Part shown: positions 15,161 to 24,060 of the stretch, one piece after another
Numbering within the stretch: the first letter of the stretch is position 1
How the letters are laid out: each line of letters starts with the position of its first letter
Assembly: GCA_963847615.1 (NCBI GenBank)
Contig: CAWKAN010000027.1
Location: forward strand, 1-64,000
Source of the DNA: Palsa-883 sp963847615
GTDB lineage: Bacteria > Pseudomonadota > Alphaproteobacteria > Acetobacterales > Acetobacteraceae
Direction of reading: 5' to 3'
Length of the DNA: 64,000 bases
Made by a program: the position numbers and the translations under genes
Notes under the pieces: model-generated
What the model saw: only the letters and a program-made list of their open reading frames with translations
What the model was told of the DNA's origin: nothing
The model's database searches: none

Positions 15161-17059
15161 CTATACCAGGACCAGGCCCTCGTCGGTGAGACCGACCGCC
15201 TCGTCCTCGTGCTCCGGCCCCAGGATCATCTCGTTGTGCGCGGCGCCCGACGGGATCATCGGGAAACAATTCTCCTTCGGATCGACCGCGATGTCGGCGA
15301 TCACCGCGGTGTCGCACGCCAGCATGGCGCGGATCACGTCATCCAGTTGCTCGACCGTCTCCGCCCGCAGCCCCTTGGCGTGGAACGCGTCGGCCAGCTT
15401 GACGAAATCCGGCAGCGCCGCCGAGTAGCTTTCGGAATACCGCCCGCCGTGCAGCAGTTCCTGCCACTGGCGCACCATGCCCATGTACTGGTTGTTCAGG
15501 ATGAACACCTTCACCGGCAGCTTGTACTGCGACAGCGTGCCCATCTCCTGGATGTTCATCAGCACCGAGGCCTCGCCGGCGATGTCGATCACCAGCGCGT
15601 CGGGATGCGCGATCTGCACCCCCATCGCCGCCGGCAGCCCGTAGCCCATGGTGCCCAGTCCGCCGGAGGTCATCCAGTGGTTCGGCTGCTCGAACCTGAA
15701 GTGCTGGGCGGCCCACATCTGGTGCTGGCCGACCTCGGTGGTGATGAAGATGTCCTGCTTCACCGCGCGGGTCAGCGCATACAGCCGCTGGACGGCGTAT
15801 TGCGGCTTGATGATCGACCCCGGCCGCATGTCCTGGGTGAACTTCAGGCTGTCCTTCGCCCGCCAGGTGTCGATCTGCCGCCACCACGCGGTCAGCGCCT
15901 GGCTGTCCGCCGGCGTCGGATCGGCATGCCAGGCCGCCAGCAGCGCGGCCAGGGCGCGCCCGGCGTCGGCGACGATCGGCAGCTCGACCGGGACGTTCTT
16001 GTTGATCGAGGACGGGTCGATGTCGATGTGGATCTTGCGCGAGCCGGGGCTGAACGCGTTCAGCCGCCCGGTCACCCGGTCGTCGAACCGTGCACCCACC
16101 GCCAGCAGGGCGTCGCAGCCGTGCATCGCCAGGTTCGCCTCGTAGGTGCCGTGCATCCCCAGCATGCCGAGGAAGCGCGGATCGCTGGCCGGGAAGCTGC
16201 CCAGGCCCATCAGCGTGTTGGTGATCGGGAACCCGGTGGTGTGGACGAATTTGGTCAGCAGCGCCGCCGCCTCGGACCCCGCGTTGACCACCCCGCCGCC
16301 GGCGTAGACCATCGGCCGCTTCGCCGCCTTCAGCAGGGCGACGGCCTTGGCGATCTGCGCCGGGTCGGGCTCGGTCTGCGGGCGGTAGCTGCGGTGCGTC
16401 GCCGCCGGCTCGGCGTACGGCGCCTTGCCGATCACGATGTCCTTCGGCAGGTCGATCACCACCGGGCCGGGCCGGCCGGTGCGTGCGACATAGAACGCCT
16501 CGTGCACCACGCGGGCCAGATCCCCGGCCCGCTTCACCAGGTAGTTGTGCTTGGTCGCTTGGCGGGTAATTCCCGTGGTATCAGCCTCTTGGAAGGCGTC
16601 GTTGCCGATCAGGTGGGTCGGCACCTGGCCGGTCAGGCAGACCACGGGGATGCTGTCCATCAGCGCGTCGAGCAGTCCGGTCACCGCGTTCGTCGCCCCC
16701 GGCCCCGAGGTCACCAGCACCACGCCGACCTTGCCGGTGGAGCGGGCATAGCCCTCGGCGGCGTGCACCGCGCCGCCCTCCTGGCGGACCAGGACGTGGC
16801 GGATGGCGTTCTGCTTGAACAGTGCGTCGTAGATCGGCAGCACGGCGCCGCCCGGGTAGCCGAAGATCACCTCGACGCCCTGGTCCTTCAGGGCGCGCAG
16901 CAGGATGTCCGCCCCGGATTGGCTGGCGTCAGCTTCGGCGGCCGATGCAGGAGCGGCCGATGCAGGAGCGGCCGATGCCTGGGGGGCCGATGCCTGCGCG
17001 GCGGGCGCCTGCCCGGCCTCGGCCGGGGTGGGCTTCGTGTGAGTAGCCTGGGGCGACAT
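15161..17059 (-). CDS. ilvB: Acetolactate synthase large (catalytic) subunit
   Basis: Thiamine-diphosphate enzyme making acetolactate or acetohydroxybutyrate, the first common step of branched-chain synthesis. It is 632 residues. Catalytic Glu94 lies in RQEGGAVHAAEGYA; FAD and central domains follow, and the cofactor motif reads GEASVLMNIQE with Glu where many homologues have Asp. The first 50 residues are an Ala/Pro/Ser-rich extension built from short repeats (AAPASAAPASA), with matching tandem DNA units near 16936-16985. First gene of ilvBNC; miaA lies upstream on the same strand. Confidence 0.96.
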   Translation of the reverse strand: MSPQATHTKPTPAEAGQAPAAQASAPQASAAPASAAPASAAEADASQSGADILLRALKDQGVEVIFGYPGGAVLPIYDALFKQNAIRHVLVRQEGGAVHAAEGYARSTGKVGVVLVTSGPGATNAVTGLLDALMDSIPVVCLTGQVPTHLIGNDAFQEADTTGITRQATKHNYLVKRAGDLARVVHEAFYVARTGRPGPVVIDLPKDIVIGKAPYAEPAATHRSYRPQTEPDPAQIAKAVALLKAAKRPMVYAGGGVVNAGSEAAALLTKFVHTTGFPITNTLMGLGSFPASDPRFLGMLGMHGTYEANLAMHGCDALLAVGARFDDRVTGRLNAFSPGSRKIHIDIDPSSINKNVPVELPIVADAGRALAALLAAWHADPTPADSQALTAWWRQIDTWRAKDSLKFTQDMRPGSIIKPQYAVQRLYALTRAVKQDIFITTEVGQHQMWAAQHFRFEQPNHWMTSGGLGTMGYGLPAAMGVQIAHPDALVIDIAGEASVLMNIQEMGTLSQYKLPVKVFILNNQYMGMVRQWQELLHGGRYSESYSAALPDFVKLADAFHAKGLRAETVEQLDDVIRAMLACDTAVIADIAVDPKENCFPMIPSGAAHNEMILGPEHEDEAVGLTDEGLVLV

Positions 17060-17146
17060 GGCCGCGTTCCTTTGGGTCGCGTCTGACCGCCCGGACGGCG
17101 CCCAGGCGGCGAGGGGCGCACGGATAGGCCGGCTTGGTGCGGTGCG

Positions 17147-18145
17147 TCAAGCCGGGGATTCAAGAAAATTCAATAAATCCCCCCTCTGACATTCCGAAAA
17201 TTGCGCCAGACCCGTAAATCGCGCATGGATCGTATGCACTGCCTCCGCATCGCCCAGCGCGTGATGGCGGAACCACGTCGCCTGCCGCTTGGCGTATTGC
17301 CCGGTCACCAGCCGCGTCCGCCGCGCCGCCTCCTCGATCGAGATCTCGCCGCGCAGATGCGCCGCCAGCTCCGGCACCCCGTGCGCCCGCATCGCCGGCA
17401 GCGCCGGATCGAGCCCGAGGTCGAGCAGCGCCCGCGCCTCGGCCAGCGCGCCGGCGGCCAGCATCGCCGCGAACCGCCCGTCGATCGCCTGGCGCAGCAC
17501 CTCCCGCGGCGGATCGAGCAGCACGGCGCGGAAGCGCCAGGCCGCCGGGGCGCCGCGCTCGGCCTGCCACGCCGCCAGCCCGCGCCCGGAACTGCGCCAC
17601 ACCTCCCAGGCGCGCGCCAGGCGCTGGCTGTCGGTCGGGCGCAGCCGCGCCGCGGTGGCCGGATCGACCGCGGCGAGCCTGGCGTGCAGCGCCGCCGGAC
17701 CGATCGCCCGCAGCAGCCAGCGGGCTTCCTCCCGCGCCGTCCAGGATACCTCAGGAATTGGCGATAGTCCATTGATAAGAGAAGAAAAATACAGGCCCGT
17801 CCCACCGCACAACAGCGGCACGAGGCCGGCGGACGCCGCTGCTGCGAGCGCCGCCAGCGCCGCCTCGCGCCACCACGCGACGCTGCCCGGCTCGCGCGCC
17901 GGGCGCACGCCGTACAATGCGTGCGGCACTGCGGCTTCCTCCGCCGGCGTCGGCCGCGCGGTGAGGATGCGCAGCTCGCGGTAGACCTGCATGCTGTCGG
18001 CGTTGATCACCATCCCGCCGATCCGCGCGGCGAGCGCCAGCGCCAGCGCCGATTTCCCGCTGGCGGTCGGCCCGGCGACGATGAGCGCCCGGGGCCGCGC
18101 TCCGGCCGGTGCCTCGGCCGGTCGGTTGGTCAGGACCGCGGGCAC
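17147..18145 (-). CDS. miaA: tRNA dimethylallyltransferase
   Basis: Adds a dimethylallyl group to A37 of tRNAs that read codons beginning with U. The P-loop GPTASGKS is at about 25-32, followed by INADSMQVYREL; the substrate motif LLCGGTGLYF is also present. The protein is 332 residues. A GTG at 18145 is chosen because GGGAGGGG lies 8 bases upstream and little precedes the P-loop in homologues. The open frame to 18367 is a repeat-rich, unlikely extension overlapping the next gene. CC-GGCTT/AAGCC-GG at 17129-17155 may form a terminator across the stop. Confidence 0.94.
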   Translation of the reverse strand: MPAVLTNRPAEAPAGARPRALIVAGPTASGKSALALALAARIGGMVINADSMQVYRELRILTARPTPAEEAAVPHALYGVRPAREPGSVAWWREAALAALAAAASAGLVPLLCGGTGLYFSSLINGLSPIPEVSWTAREEARWLLRAIGPAALHARLAAVDPATAARLRPTDSQRLARAWEVWRSSGRGLAAWQAERGAPAAWRFRAVLLDPPREVLRQAIDGRFAAMLAAGALAEARALLDLGLDPALPAMRAHGVPELAAHLRGEISIEEAARRTRLVTGQYAKRQATWFRHHALGDAEAVHTIHARFTGLAQFSECQRGDLLNFLESPA

Positions 18146-18323
18146 GCCGCTGGCCCCTCCCGCGGCCGCTCCGCCTCGGGCGTTCGTTTGGATGTTCGTC
18201 TGGACGTTCGTCTCGACATTTCCTGGGGCGATCCCCGGCGGCGCTCCCGGGGGGCCTTGGGCTGCTCCCTGGCGGGCTCGCTCGGAAGGCCGGTTTTGGC
18301 GCTGGCCCGGACGGCGCGCGGGG

Positions 18324-18617
18324 TCACCGGCGCAGGCGGACGTAGCGCCGCTCGCCGGTAGGGGCATGGAAGAACACCGCCACCGGCGCGTCGGTCTCCG
18401 GGTCGCGGAAGCGCTCGCCGGTGTCGGTCCAGCCGGGGCCGGTGGGCGCCTCGCCCAGCCGCCGGTAGCGGTGGCGCTCGAACAGCGTGCCGAGCAGGAT
18501 CAGTGCGCCGGCCACGCCGGGCGCCAGGGCGGCGAACCCGCTGCCGGCGCGCAGCGCGAGGCCGCCGCCAAGCGCCAGCAAGCCCAGCCCCAACACGATC
18601 GGAACGGCGCGTAACAC
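18324..18617 (-). CDS. Small membrane protein, unknown
   Basis: A 97-residue protein with two hydrophobic helices (VPIVLGLGLLALGGGLAL, and the segment around GVAGALILLGTLF) and a charged C-terminal half ending RRYVRLRR. It starts at an ATG 8 bases after the stop of the YbjQ-like gene and so is probably cotranscribed with it. No family was recognised. Confidence 0.65.
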   Translation of the reverse strand: MLRAVPIVLGLGLLALGGGLALRAGSGFAALAPGVAGALILLGTLFERHRYRRLGEAPTGPGWTDTGERFRDPETDAPVAVFFHAPTGERRYVRLRR

Positions 18618-18624
18618 GGTGTTC

Positions 18625-18948
18625 CTACGTCATTGGATCGAGGATCACGGCGGTGCCGTAGGCGACGATCTCGCTCATGGTCTGGCCGATCTCCGAGGAA
18701 TCGAAGCGCATCATCAGGATCGCGTTGGCCCCCATCATCGTGGCGTTCTGCACCATCCGGTCGACTGCGTGGCGGCGCGCCTCCTCCAGCATCTGGGTGT
18801 ATTCGCTGATCTCGCCGCCGACGATGCTGCGCAGGCCGGCCATGATGTTGCCGCCGAGGCCGCGGCTGCGCACGGTGACGCCGAAGCACTGGCCGAGCGT
18901 CTGGCGCACGTGGTGGCCGGCGACCGTTTCGGTGGTGGCGACAAGCAT
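18625..18948 (-). CDS. YbjQ/UPF0145-family protein
   Basis: Small cytoplasmic protein of 107 residues in the heavy-metal-binding-like YbjQ family; its function is not known. Family marks are LVATTETVAGH at the start, RGLGGNIMAGLRSIVGGEI, and the C-terminal GANAILMMRFDSSEI with VAYGTAV. These proteins form pentamers. The ATG at 18948 follows GGAGG at a spacing of 6. The gene is the promoter-proximal member of a pair with the small membrane protein. Confidence 0.9.
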   Translation of the reverse strand: MLVATTETVAGHHVRQTLGQCFGVTVRSRGLGGNIMAGLRSIVGGEISEYTQMLEEARRHAVDRMVQNATMMGANAILMMRFDSSEIGQTMSEIVAYGTAVILDPMT

Positions 18949-19017
18949 GGTGAACCTCCGCTGCGATGGGCCGTACGGACGGTCTAGCACAGGGGAGTGG
19001 CCTCGGGGGGGCGTCCC

Positions 19018-19493
19018 CTACGGCATTCACCGATCGTTGCCCGCGGCGGGCGGCGCGCTCCGGTGATGCGACCTGGGCACTGGCTGCATCGCCAGCAAGT
19101 AAGGATTCCAACACGGAGGAAGCGCGGAGGGCCACGCAGGGCCACGGAGAAGCAAGAAATTTGGGCGCTGCGCGCGGTCGTCGGTGCCGGCACCGCGCGC
19201 AGCGCATCGCTGCCTTCTCCGTGGCCCTGCGTGGCCCTCCGCGTTTCCTCCGGGTTAAAATTCTTGGCTCATATGGCGTTGACTGTTGGACGGCCCCGTA
19301 GGGCGGAAAAGCGCAGCGCCTTCCGCCGTCGGACGGTGGCGGGATATGTTGTTGGGGACGTCGGCAGATGCGAGCGGCTCGCCCGGCGGTGGCGGAAGGC
19401 GCTGCGCTTTTCCGCCCTACGGGGCCGCCCAGGGCCGACCGGTCGGTCAACAATCGCGGGCAGGGGGTGGGTGAATCCCGTAGGGGAGTGGTC
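19018..19493. repeat. Family CB element, copy 2 (inverted, with truncated family A)
   Basis: Reverse-oriented copy. Part B starts at 19018 (CTACGGCATTCACCGATCG); its arms, about 38 bases, lie near 19115-19153 and 19214-19252. Part C runs from about 19428 to 19493 (GGTGGGTGAATCCCGTAG). A family A element at 19266-19427 separates them. Its intact end carries the target copy AAATTCTT, the complement of the site used in copies 1 and 4, while its other end is deleted. The 235 bases before dksA show nothing recognisable. Confidence 0.82.
19266..19427. mobile_element. Family A MITE, copy 2 (one end deleted)
   Basis: Starts GGCTCATATGGCGTTGAC at 19266 and contains both copies of the GTAGGGCGG inner motif. 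It stops at GGGGCCG (19427), fused to part C of the CB element, so about 25 bases of its right end are missing. Confidence 0.82.
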
Positions 19494-19728
19494 CCAGGGG
19501 GTGGTCCCGGCGCAGCGCCGCCGTGCGTGCCGGCACGCCGGTCTGCGCGGCCCGACCGAGGCCACCCGGATTGGCCGGTCCCGCCGGCCCGCATCCCACA
19601 CGCGGCCAGCATTGCCGCGGACGCCAGGCTGCCGCATCGGGCCCAAGGGCCCGGCCGGGCTCCCGCGACCCGGTGGTCAGTCGGCGGGGCAAGCCGCGCG
19701 CGGTGCCGCCGGCGCGGACGCGCCGGCC

Positions 19729-20145
<417 letters not shown>

Positions 20146-20359
20146 GCGCGATCGATCCTGCCTTCGTTGTTGCCGCGGCATCCCATCGGCGCGGGGTGCC
20201 GCGGGACCTCTGGCGAAGTCACGAACCCGCAGGCCTGCCATTGCATGCCAACGCCGTGCCAACGCAAGCCCGGTCACCAACGTGCGGGCTTATAGCGGTG
20301 CGCCCGGCCCCCGCCAAGGGGACATCACGAGGCTTCAAGCGGCTGACATGAAACTATTT

Positions 20360-20546
20360 CGCCCATATGGCGTTGACGGTTGGACGGCCCCGTAGGGCGG
20401 AAAAGCGCAGCGCCTTCCGCCACCGCCGGGCGAGCCGCTCGCATCTGCCGACGTCCCCAACAACATATCCCGCCACCGTCCGATGGCGGAAGGCGCTGCG
20501 CTTTTCCGCCCTACGGGGCCGTCCAACCGTCAACGCCATATGAGCC
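20360..20546. mobile_element. Family A MITE, copy 3
   Basis: A 187-bp element flanked by the 8-bp direct repeat AACTATTT (20352-20359 and 20547-20554). It is inserted exactly at the 3' end of fliX: the right target copy contains the fliX TAG stop, so the gene was not damaged. It is not associated with a CB element, which shows that A moves on its own. Confidence 0.85.
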
Positions 20547-20548
20547 AA

Positions 20549-21121
20549 CTATTTTGCGTGCCCCGAGGGCTCCAACCGGGCCAGTTCCACCCGGGCGCGC
20601 AGCACGATCGTGCCCAGCAGCGCGGCAAGCCGCTGGTCCTCGGCCTGCGGCATCTCGGCGATCAGCGCACCGAGCCGCTCCAGCGCGGCGGCACGGTCGG
20701 CGGTCCGGACGCCCGCTTCATCGCTTGCTTGGACGCTCCCTGGACCGCTCCCTGGATGGCCCCCTGGGGCGCTCCCTGGACCGCTCCCTGGGGCGCCGCC
20801 ATCCAGCAGCGCGCGTTGCAGCGCGGTCAGCCCCGCGAGCACCGCCTGGCCATGCCGCCGCGCCGCCCGGTCGCGGCTCGCCCCGCGGTCCAGCGCCTCC
20901 GCCGCCAGCATCGCGCCGAGGGCCACCGCCGCGACGTCGGCCAGCGGCGCCGCGGTTTCCGCGGCGGCGGTGGCGGTCTCCTCGGGTACCTGGAACGCGG
21001 CGCCCGGCTGGCGTGTGCCGGACAGGGCGGCGGCGCCGGTCCCGCCCAGGCGCGCGGGAGTGGTCCTGCGGAGGCCCGCGGGAGCGGTCGCGCCAAGGCC
21101 CGCGATATCCATGCTGGTCAT
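20549..21121 (-). CDS. fliX: Flagellar assembly regulator FliX
   Basis: In Caulobacter FliX couples early flagellar assembly to the activator FlbD. The 190-residue protein has the expected short N-terminal MDIAGLG start, a variable middle and a conserved C-terminal helical region (ALLGTIVLRARVELARL). Position divergent from flgI is the classical arrangement and supports the call. The ATG at 21121 follows AGGAG at spacing 8. The middle contains an inserted low-complexity run (GSGPGSAPGGHPGSGPGS) coded by 12-base tandem repeats near 20733-20810. Confidence 0.8.
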   Translation of the reverse strand: MTSMDIAGLGATAPAGLRRTTPARLGGTGAAALSGTRQPGAAFQVPEETATAAAETAAPLADVAAVALGAMLAAEALDRGASRDRAARRHGQAVLAGLTALQRALLDGGAPGSGPGSAPGGHPGSGPGSVQASDEAGVRTADRAAALERLGALIAEMPQAEDQRLAALLGTIVLRARVELARLEPSGHAK

Positions 21122-21216
21122 TCGCCCGGCTCCTTTTTCAGCGCGCGCCTTGCCGATCGGCAGAGTTTGCCGGGGCCCGCCGCGCCCGAAGCCGCGGAAT
21201 CCTGCCGACCCAGCCC

Positions 21217-21232
21217 TGGCACGCCGCTTGCC
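21217..21232 (+). promoter_or_regulatory. Sigma-54 promoter for flgI
   Basis: TGGCACGCCGCTTGCC matches the -24/-12 consensus with GG and GC exactly ten bases apart. It points toward flgI, whose start is 240 bases downstream. RpoN control of these genes is established for Caulobacter flagellar class II/III operons. Confidence 0.75.
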
Positions 21233-21376
21233 CTCATGGTCCGCAGACTGAACGCAATTTGTTAACGGACCCGCTACCACACTTGCTTTGTCCGCGATGC
21301 GACCGCTCCGCGGGGTGATCGCCCCTGGCCGCGGCGTGATCGCCCCTGGCCGGGGCGTCCGCCCACGGCACCGCCG

Positions 21377-21471
21377 CTCACCCGGACCGTGGCTTACCGG
21401 GACCGTTGCCGACTGGGATCGCCGCTCACTGGGACCACCGCTCACTGGGACCGCCGCTCACTGGGATCGCC
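21377..21471 (+). repeat. Tandem repeat in the flgI leader
   Basis: Degenerate 15-base units of the form CGCTCACTGGGACCR, at least four copies, directly precede the flgI GTG. The last unit supplies the weak GGGA ribosome site. Unit number could change the leader length. Confidence 0.6.
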
Positions 21472-22575
21472 GTGCACCGCAAGTTCCTCGCCCTGCTGAC
21501 CTGCCTGTCCCTGCTGCTGGCCGCCTGGCCGGCGGTGGCGCAGGTGCGCATCAAGGACATCGCCGACCTGGAAGGCGTGCGCGACAACCAACTGGTCGGC
21601 TACGGCCTGGTGGTCGGGCTGAACGGCACCGGCGACAAGCTGGATAACGCGGTGTTCACCCGCGAATCCCTGGTCGGCATGCTGGAACGCCTCGGCGTCA
21701 ACACCCGCGACCAGATCGCCAAGCTGGAGACCAAGAACATCGCCGCGGTGATGGTCACCGCCGAACTGCCGGCCTTCGCGCGCAGCGGCAGCCGCATCGA
21801 CGTCGCGATCTCCTCGCTCGGCGATGCCACCAACCTGACCGGCGGCACGCTGCTGGTCACCCCGCTGCTCGCCGCCGACGGCGAGGTCTATGCGGTGGCG
21901 CAAGGCGCGCTCGCCACCGGGGCGATCGCGGCGCGCGGCGCGGCCGGCTCGGTCACCCGCGGCGTGCCCACCGCCGGGCGCATCGCCAACGGCGCCACGG
22001 TGGAGCGCGAGATCGCCTACAACCTGGACAAGGCCGGCGCCCTGCGGCTGGGCCTGCGCAACCCGGACCTGACCACCGCGCGGCGCATCGCCGCGGCGAT
22101 CAACCAAGCCGTCGGCGCGATCGCGCGCGCCACCGATCCGCGCACCGTCGCGCTCGATTTCGCCGGGCGCGACCCGGTCGATACCCTGGCCGCGCTCGAG
22201 GACCTGCGGGTCGTGCCCGACAGCCCGGCCGTGGTGGTGATCGACGAGGCCTCGGGCACCATCGTGATGGGGGCCAATGTGCGGGTCAGCACGGTGGCGA
22301 TCGCCCAGGGCAACCTCACCATCCGCGTCACCGAGACGCCGCAGGTGAGCCAGCCCGGCGCGTTCTCCAACGGCACCACCACCACCGTGCCGCGCACCCA
22401 GATCCAGGTGGACGACCAGCACGACAAGAAGCTGGGCATCCTGGACGGTAGCGTGACCCTGCGCGACCTGGTGGCGAGCCTGAACGCGCTCGGCGTCGGG
22501 CCGCGCGACCTGATCTCCATCCTGCAAGCGATCAAGGCTGCCGGCGCGCTGCAGGCCGACCTGCTGGTGCGCTGA
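21472..22575 (+). CDS. flgI: Flagellar P-ring protein FlgI
   Basis: Periplasmic subunit of the P ring around the flagellar rod. It is 367 residues with a signal peptide (about 1-23, ending AVAQ). It then has the conserved RIKDIADLEGVRDNQLVGYG, GLVVGLNGTGDKL and the C-terminal LRDLVASLNALGVGPRDLIS. The GTG at 21472 is the only start before the signal peptide. It is the first gene of flgI-cheL-flgN-like under the sigma-54 promoter. Confidence 0.96.
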   Translation: MHRKFLALLTCLSLLLAAWPAVAQVRIKDIADLEGVRDNQLVGYGLVVGLNGTGDKLDNAVFTRESLVGMLERLGVNTRDQIAKLETKNIAAVMVTAELPAFARSGSRIDVAISSLGDATNLTGGTLLVTPLLAADGEVYAVAQGALATGAIAARGAAGSVTRGVPTAGRIANGATVEREIAYNLDKAGALRLGLRNPDLTTARRIAAAINQAVGAIARATDPRTVALDFAGRDPVDTLAALEDLRVVPDSPAVVVIDEASGTIVMGANVRVSTVAIAQGNLTIRVTETPQVSQPGAFSNGTTTTVPRTQIQVDDQHDKKLGILDGSVTLRDLVASLNALGVGPRDLISILQAIKAAGALQADLLVR

Positions 22576-22576
22576 G

Positions 22577-23173
22577 ATGAGCGATGCGATCGCGCCGGCC
22601 CCCGCCGCCGAGCCCAGCGTGCCGCGGGATGCGCCGCCGGATCCCAGGATCGGGGACCCGAAGATCGGCTCCCCCGGGACGGTGGACCCCAGGACGGGGG
22701 ACCCCAGGACGGTAAACCCCAGGATCTGGGCGGCGGCGAAGAAATTCGAGGCAATGGCGATCGGCCAGCTGCTGGCGCCGATGTTCGACACGGTGGACAC
22801 GGCGCATTCCCTGTTCGGCGGCGGCGACGCGGAATCCAGCTGGAAGCCGATGCTGGTCGAAGCCATCGGCAAGCAGATCGAGGCGCATGGCGGGTTGGGC
22901 CTGGCGCAGCCGGTCTATGCCGCGATGCTGCGCGCCCAGGAGGGGCGGACGCAGCAGGCGGGCGCCCAGGAGGGGCGGACGCAGCAGGCGGGCGCCCCAG
23001 CGGGTGGCGCTCCAGCCGGTCCCCAAGCGGGTGCTGTCGCGCTGGGTGTCCAAGCGGGCGCTGTCGCATTGGGCAGTGCTCTGGTGGGCACTCAGGCGGT
23101 GGCCGCCACGGCGGGCACCGCCGGCCAGTCCGCCCCGCGCCCTGTCACCCCCCAACCGAGGAAGACCAGATGA
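22577..23173 (+). CDS. cheL: Rod-binding protein (FlgJ N-terminal type, CheL)
   Basis: Homologous to the rod-capping half of FlgJ without the muramidase domain, called CheL in Caulobacter, where it also follows flgI. The conserved core is residues about 50-117: AAAKKFEAMAIGQLLAPMFD and the segment around MLVEAIGKQIEAHGGLGLAQP. Both flanks are low complexity: DPRIGDPKIG-like five-residue repeats before it, and two copies of a 30-base DNA unit (22934-22993) plus Ala/Gly-rich sequence after it. It starts one base after the flgI stop. Confidence 0.85.
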   Translation: MSDAIAPAPAAEPSVPRDAPPDPRIGDPKIGSPGTVDPRTGDPRTVNPRIWAAAKKFEAMAIGQLLAPMFDTVDTAHSLFGGGDAESSWKPMLVEAIGKQIEAHGGLGLAQPVYAAMLRAQEGRTQQAGAQEGRTQQAGAPAGGAPAGPQAGAVALGVQAGAVALGSALVGTQAVAATAGTAGQSAPRPVTPQPRKTR

Positions 23174-23712
23174 CCGAGGACCTCGCGATCGCCGCCGCCC
23201 GCCTCGCCGAGGTGCTGACGGCCGAGAACGCCGCGCTCGCCGCGCTCGACCTGCCGCGCGCCGGGGCACTGCTGGCCGAGAAGATCAGCGCCGCGGACGC
23301 CTTTGTCGCGGCCCACGCGCGGTTCCAGGCGGGCCCGGTTGACGCGTCCCCCGGCGCCTCCTCGCGTGCCGCCCCAGCCAGCTCCGCGGGCGGCTCCGCT
23401 GGCATGTCCGCTGTCACCGCCACGGGCCTGTCCCAGGGTCTGTCCCAGGGGCTGTTGCGGGGCCTCTCCCCCGGCGGCGCCGCGCGGCGGGCCACTCCGG
23501 GCGCCGGCACCGCTCTGCCGGCGCAGCTGCGCGCCCTGGTGGAGGAGAACCAGCGCCTGCTCGCCACCGCCATCGCGGCGCAGGGCCGGGTGGTCGGCAT
23601 CGTGGCCAGCGCGTTGAAGCGGGCAATGCAGACCACCGCGCCACGCTACGGCGGCGGCGGGCGGACCCTGGCCCCGCCGCTGCGGGCCGTCGCGATCTCG
23701 GCCCGGGCCTGA
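23170..23712 (+). CDS. FlgN-like flagellar protein
   Basis: A 180-residue helical protein overlapping cheL by ATGA. The N-terminal helix (EDLAIAAARLAEVLTAENAA, then LDLPRAGALLAEK) and C-terminal helix (LRALVEENQRLLATAIAAQG) resemble FlgN-type chaperones of hook-associated proteins. The region between is a Ser/Ala/Gly-rich insertion. Alphaproteobacterial flgI-cheL operons usually carry such a gene. Assigned from context and coiled-coil shape only. Confidence 0.65.
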   Translation: MTEDLAIAAARLAEVLTAENAALAALDLPRAGALLAEKISAADAFVAAHARFQAGPVDASPGASSRAAPASSAGGSAGMSAVTATGLSQGLSQGLLRGLSPGGAARRATPGAGTALPAQLRALVEENQRLLATAIAAQGRVVGIVASALKRAMQTTAPRYGGGGRTLAPPLRAVAISARA

Positions 23713-23717
23713 GCCGG

Positions 23718-23865
23718 GGCAATCGGGCGAACGAAGCAAGGTCGGGGCCTCGCCCCGAACCCCGCCAGGGGGGCGTTGCCCCCCTGGACCCCCCACCAGA
23801 GGCGAAGCCTCTGGACTCCATGACTGGGCGTGGGCGTTGGTGAGGGGAAGGGGGCTGGTGCGCCG
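23718..23865. repeat. Family D element, half copy
   Basis: Begins with the family end GGCAATCGGGCGAACGAAGC. Three left hairpins follow (GGGGCCTCGCCCC; CAGGGGGGC/GCCCCCCTG; CCAGAGGC/GCCTCTGG), then the start of the left palindrome arm ACTGGGCGTGGG. The sequence then diverges and there is no right half. The break is near the palindrome centre. Confidence 0.8.
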
Positions 23866-24060
23866 TGTCGTTGATAGTGCCTGGATGCATGCGCCAACGA
23901 TTGTCAGTGATGGCGTCGCAAGCAAGCCGCGCCGTCGCCAAGAGATCGCTGACGCAGATGACCAGTACCCCTGCACCGTGATCCTGACCGGTTCAGCGCA
24001 CTCCGGCCGTGGCTCGGAGAGGCTGCGATCGCCTACTGCCTGACCCGCGTTGCGCGCTTG

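Noticed and set aside
18145..18367. N-terminal extension of MiaA
   Set aside because: It overlaps the next gene, is built from short repeats, and a GTG with a strong ribosome site lies just before the conserved P-loop.
21165..21190. A sigma-54-like sequence facing fliX (CGGCAAACTCTGCCG on the minus strand)
   Set aside because: The spacing between GG and GC is 8, not the required 10.
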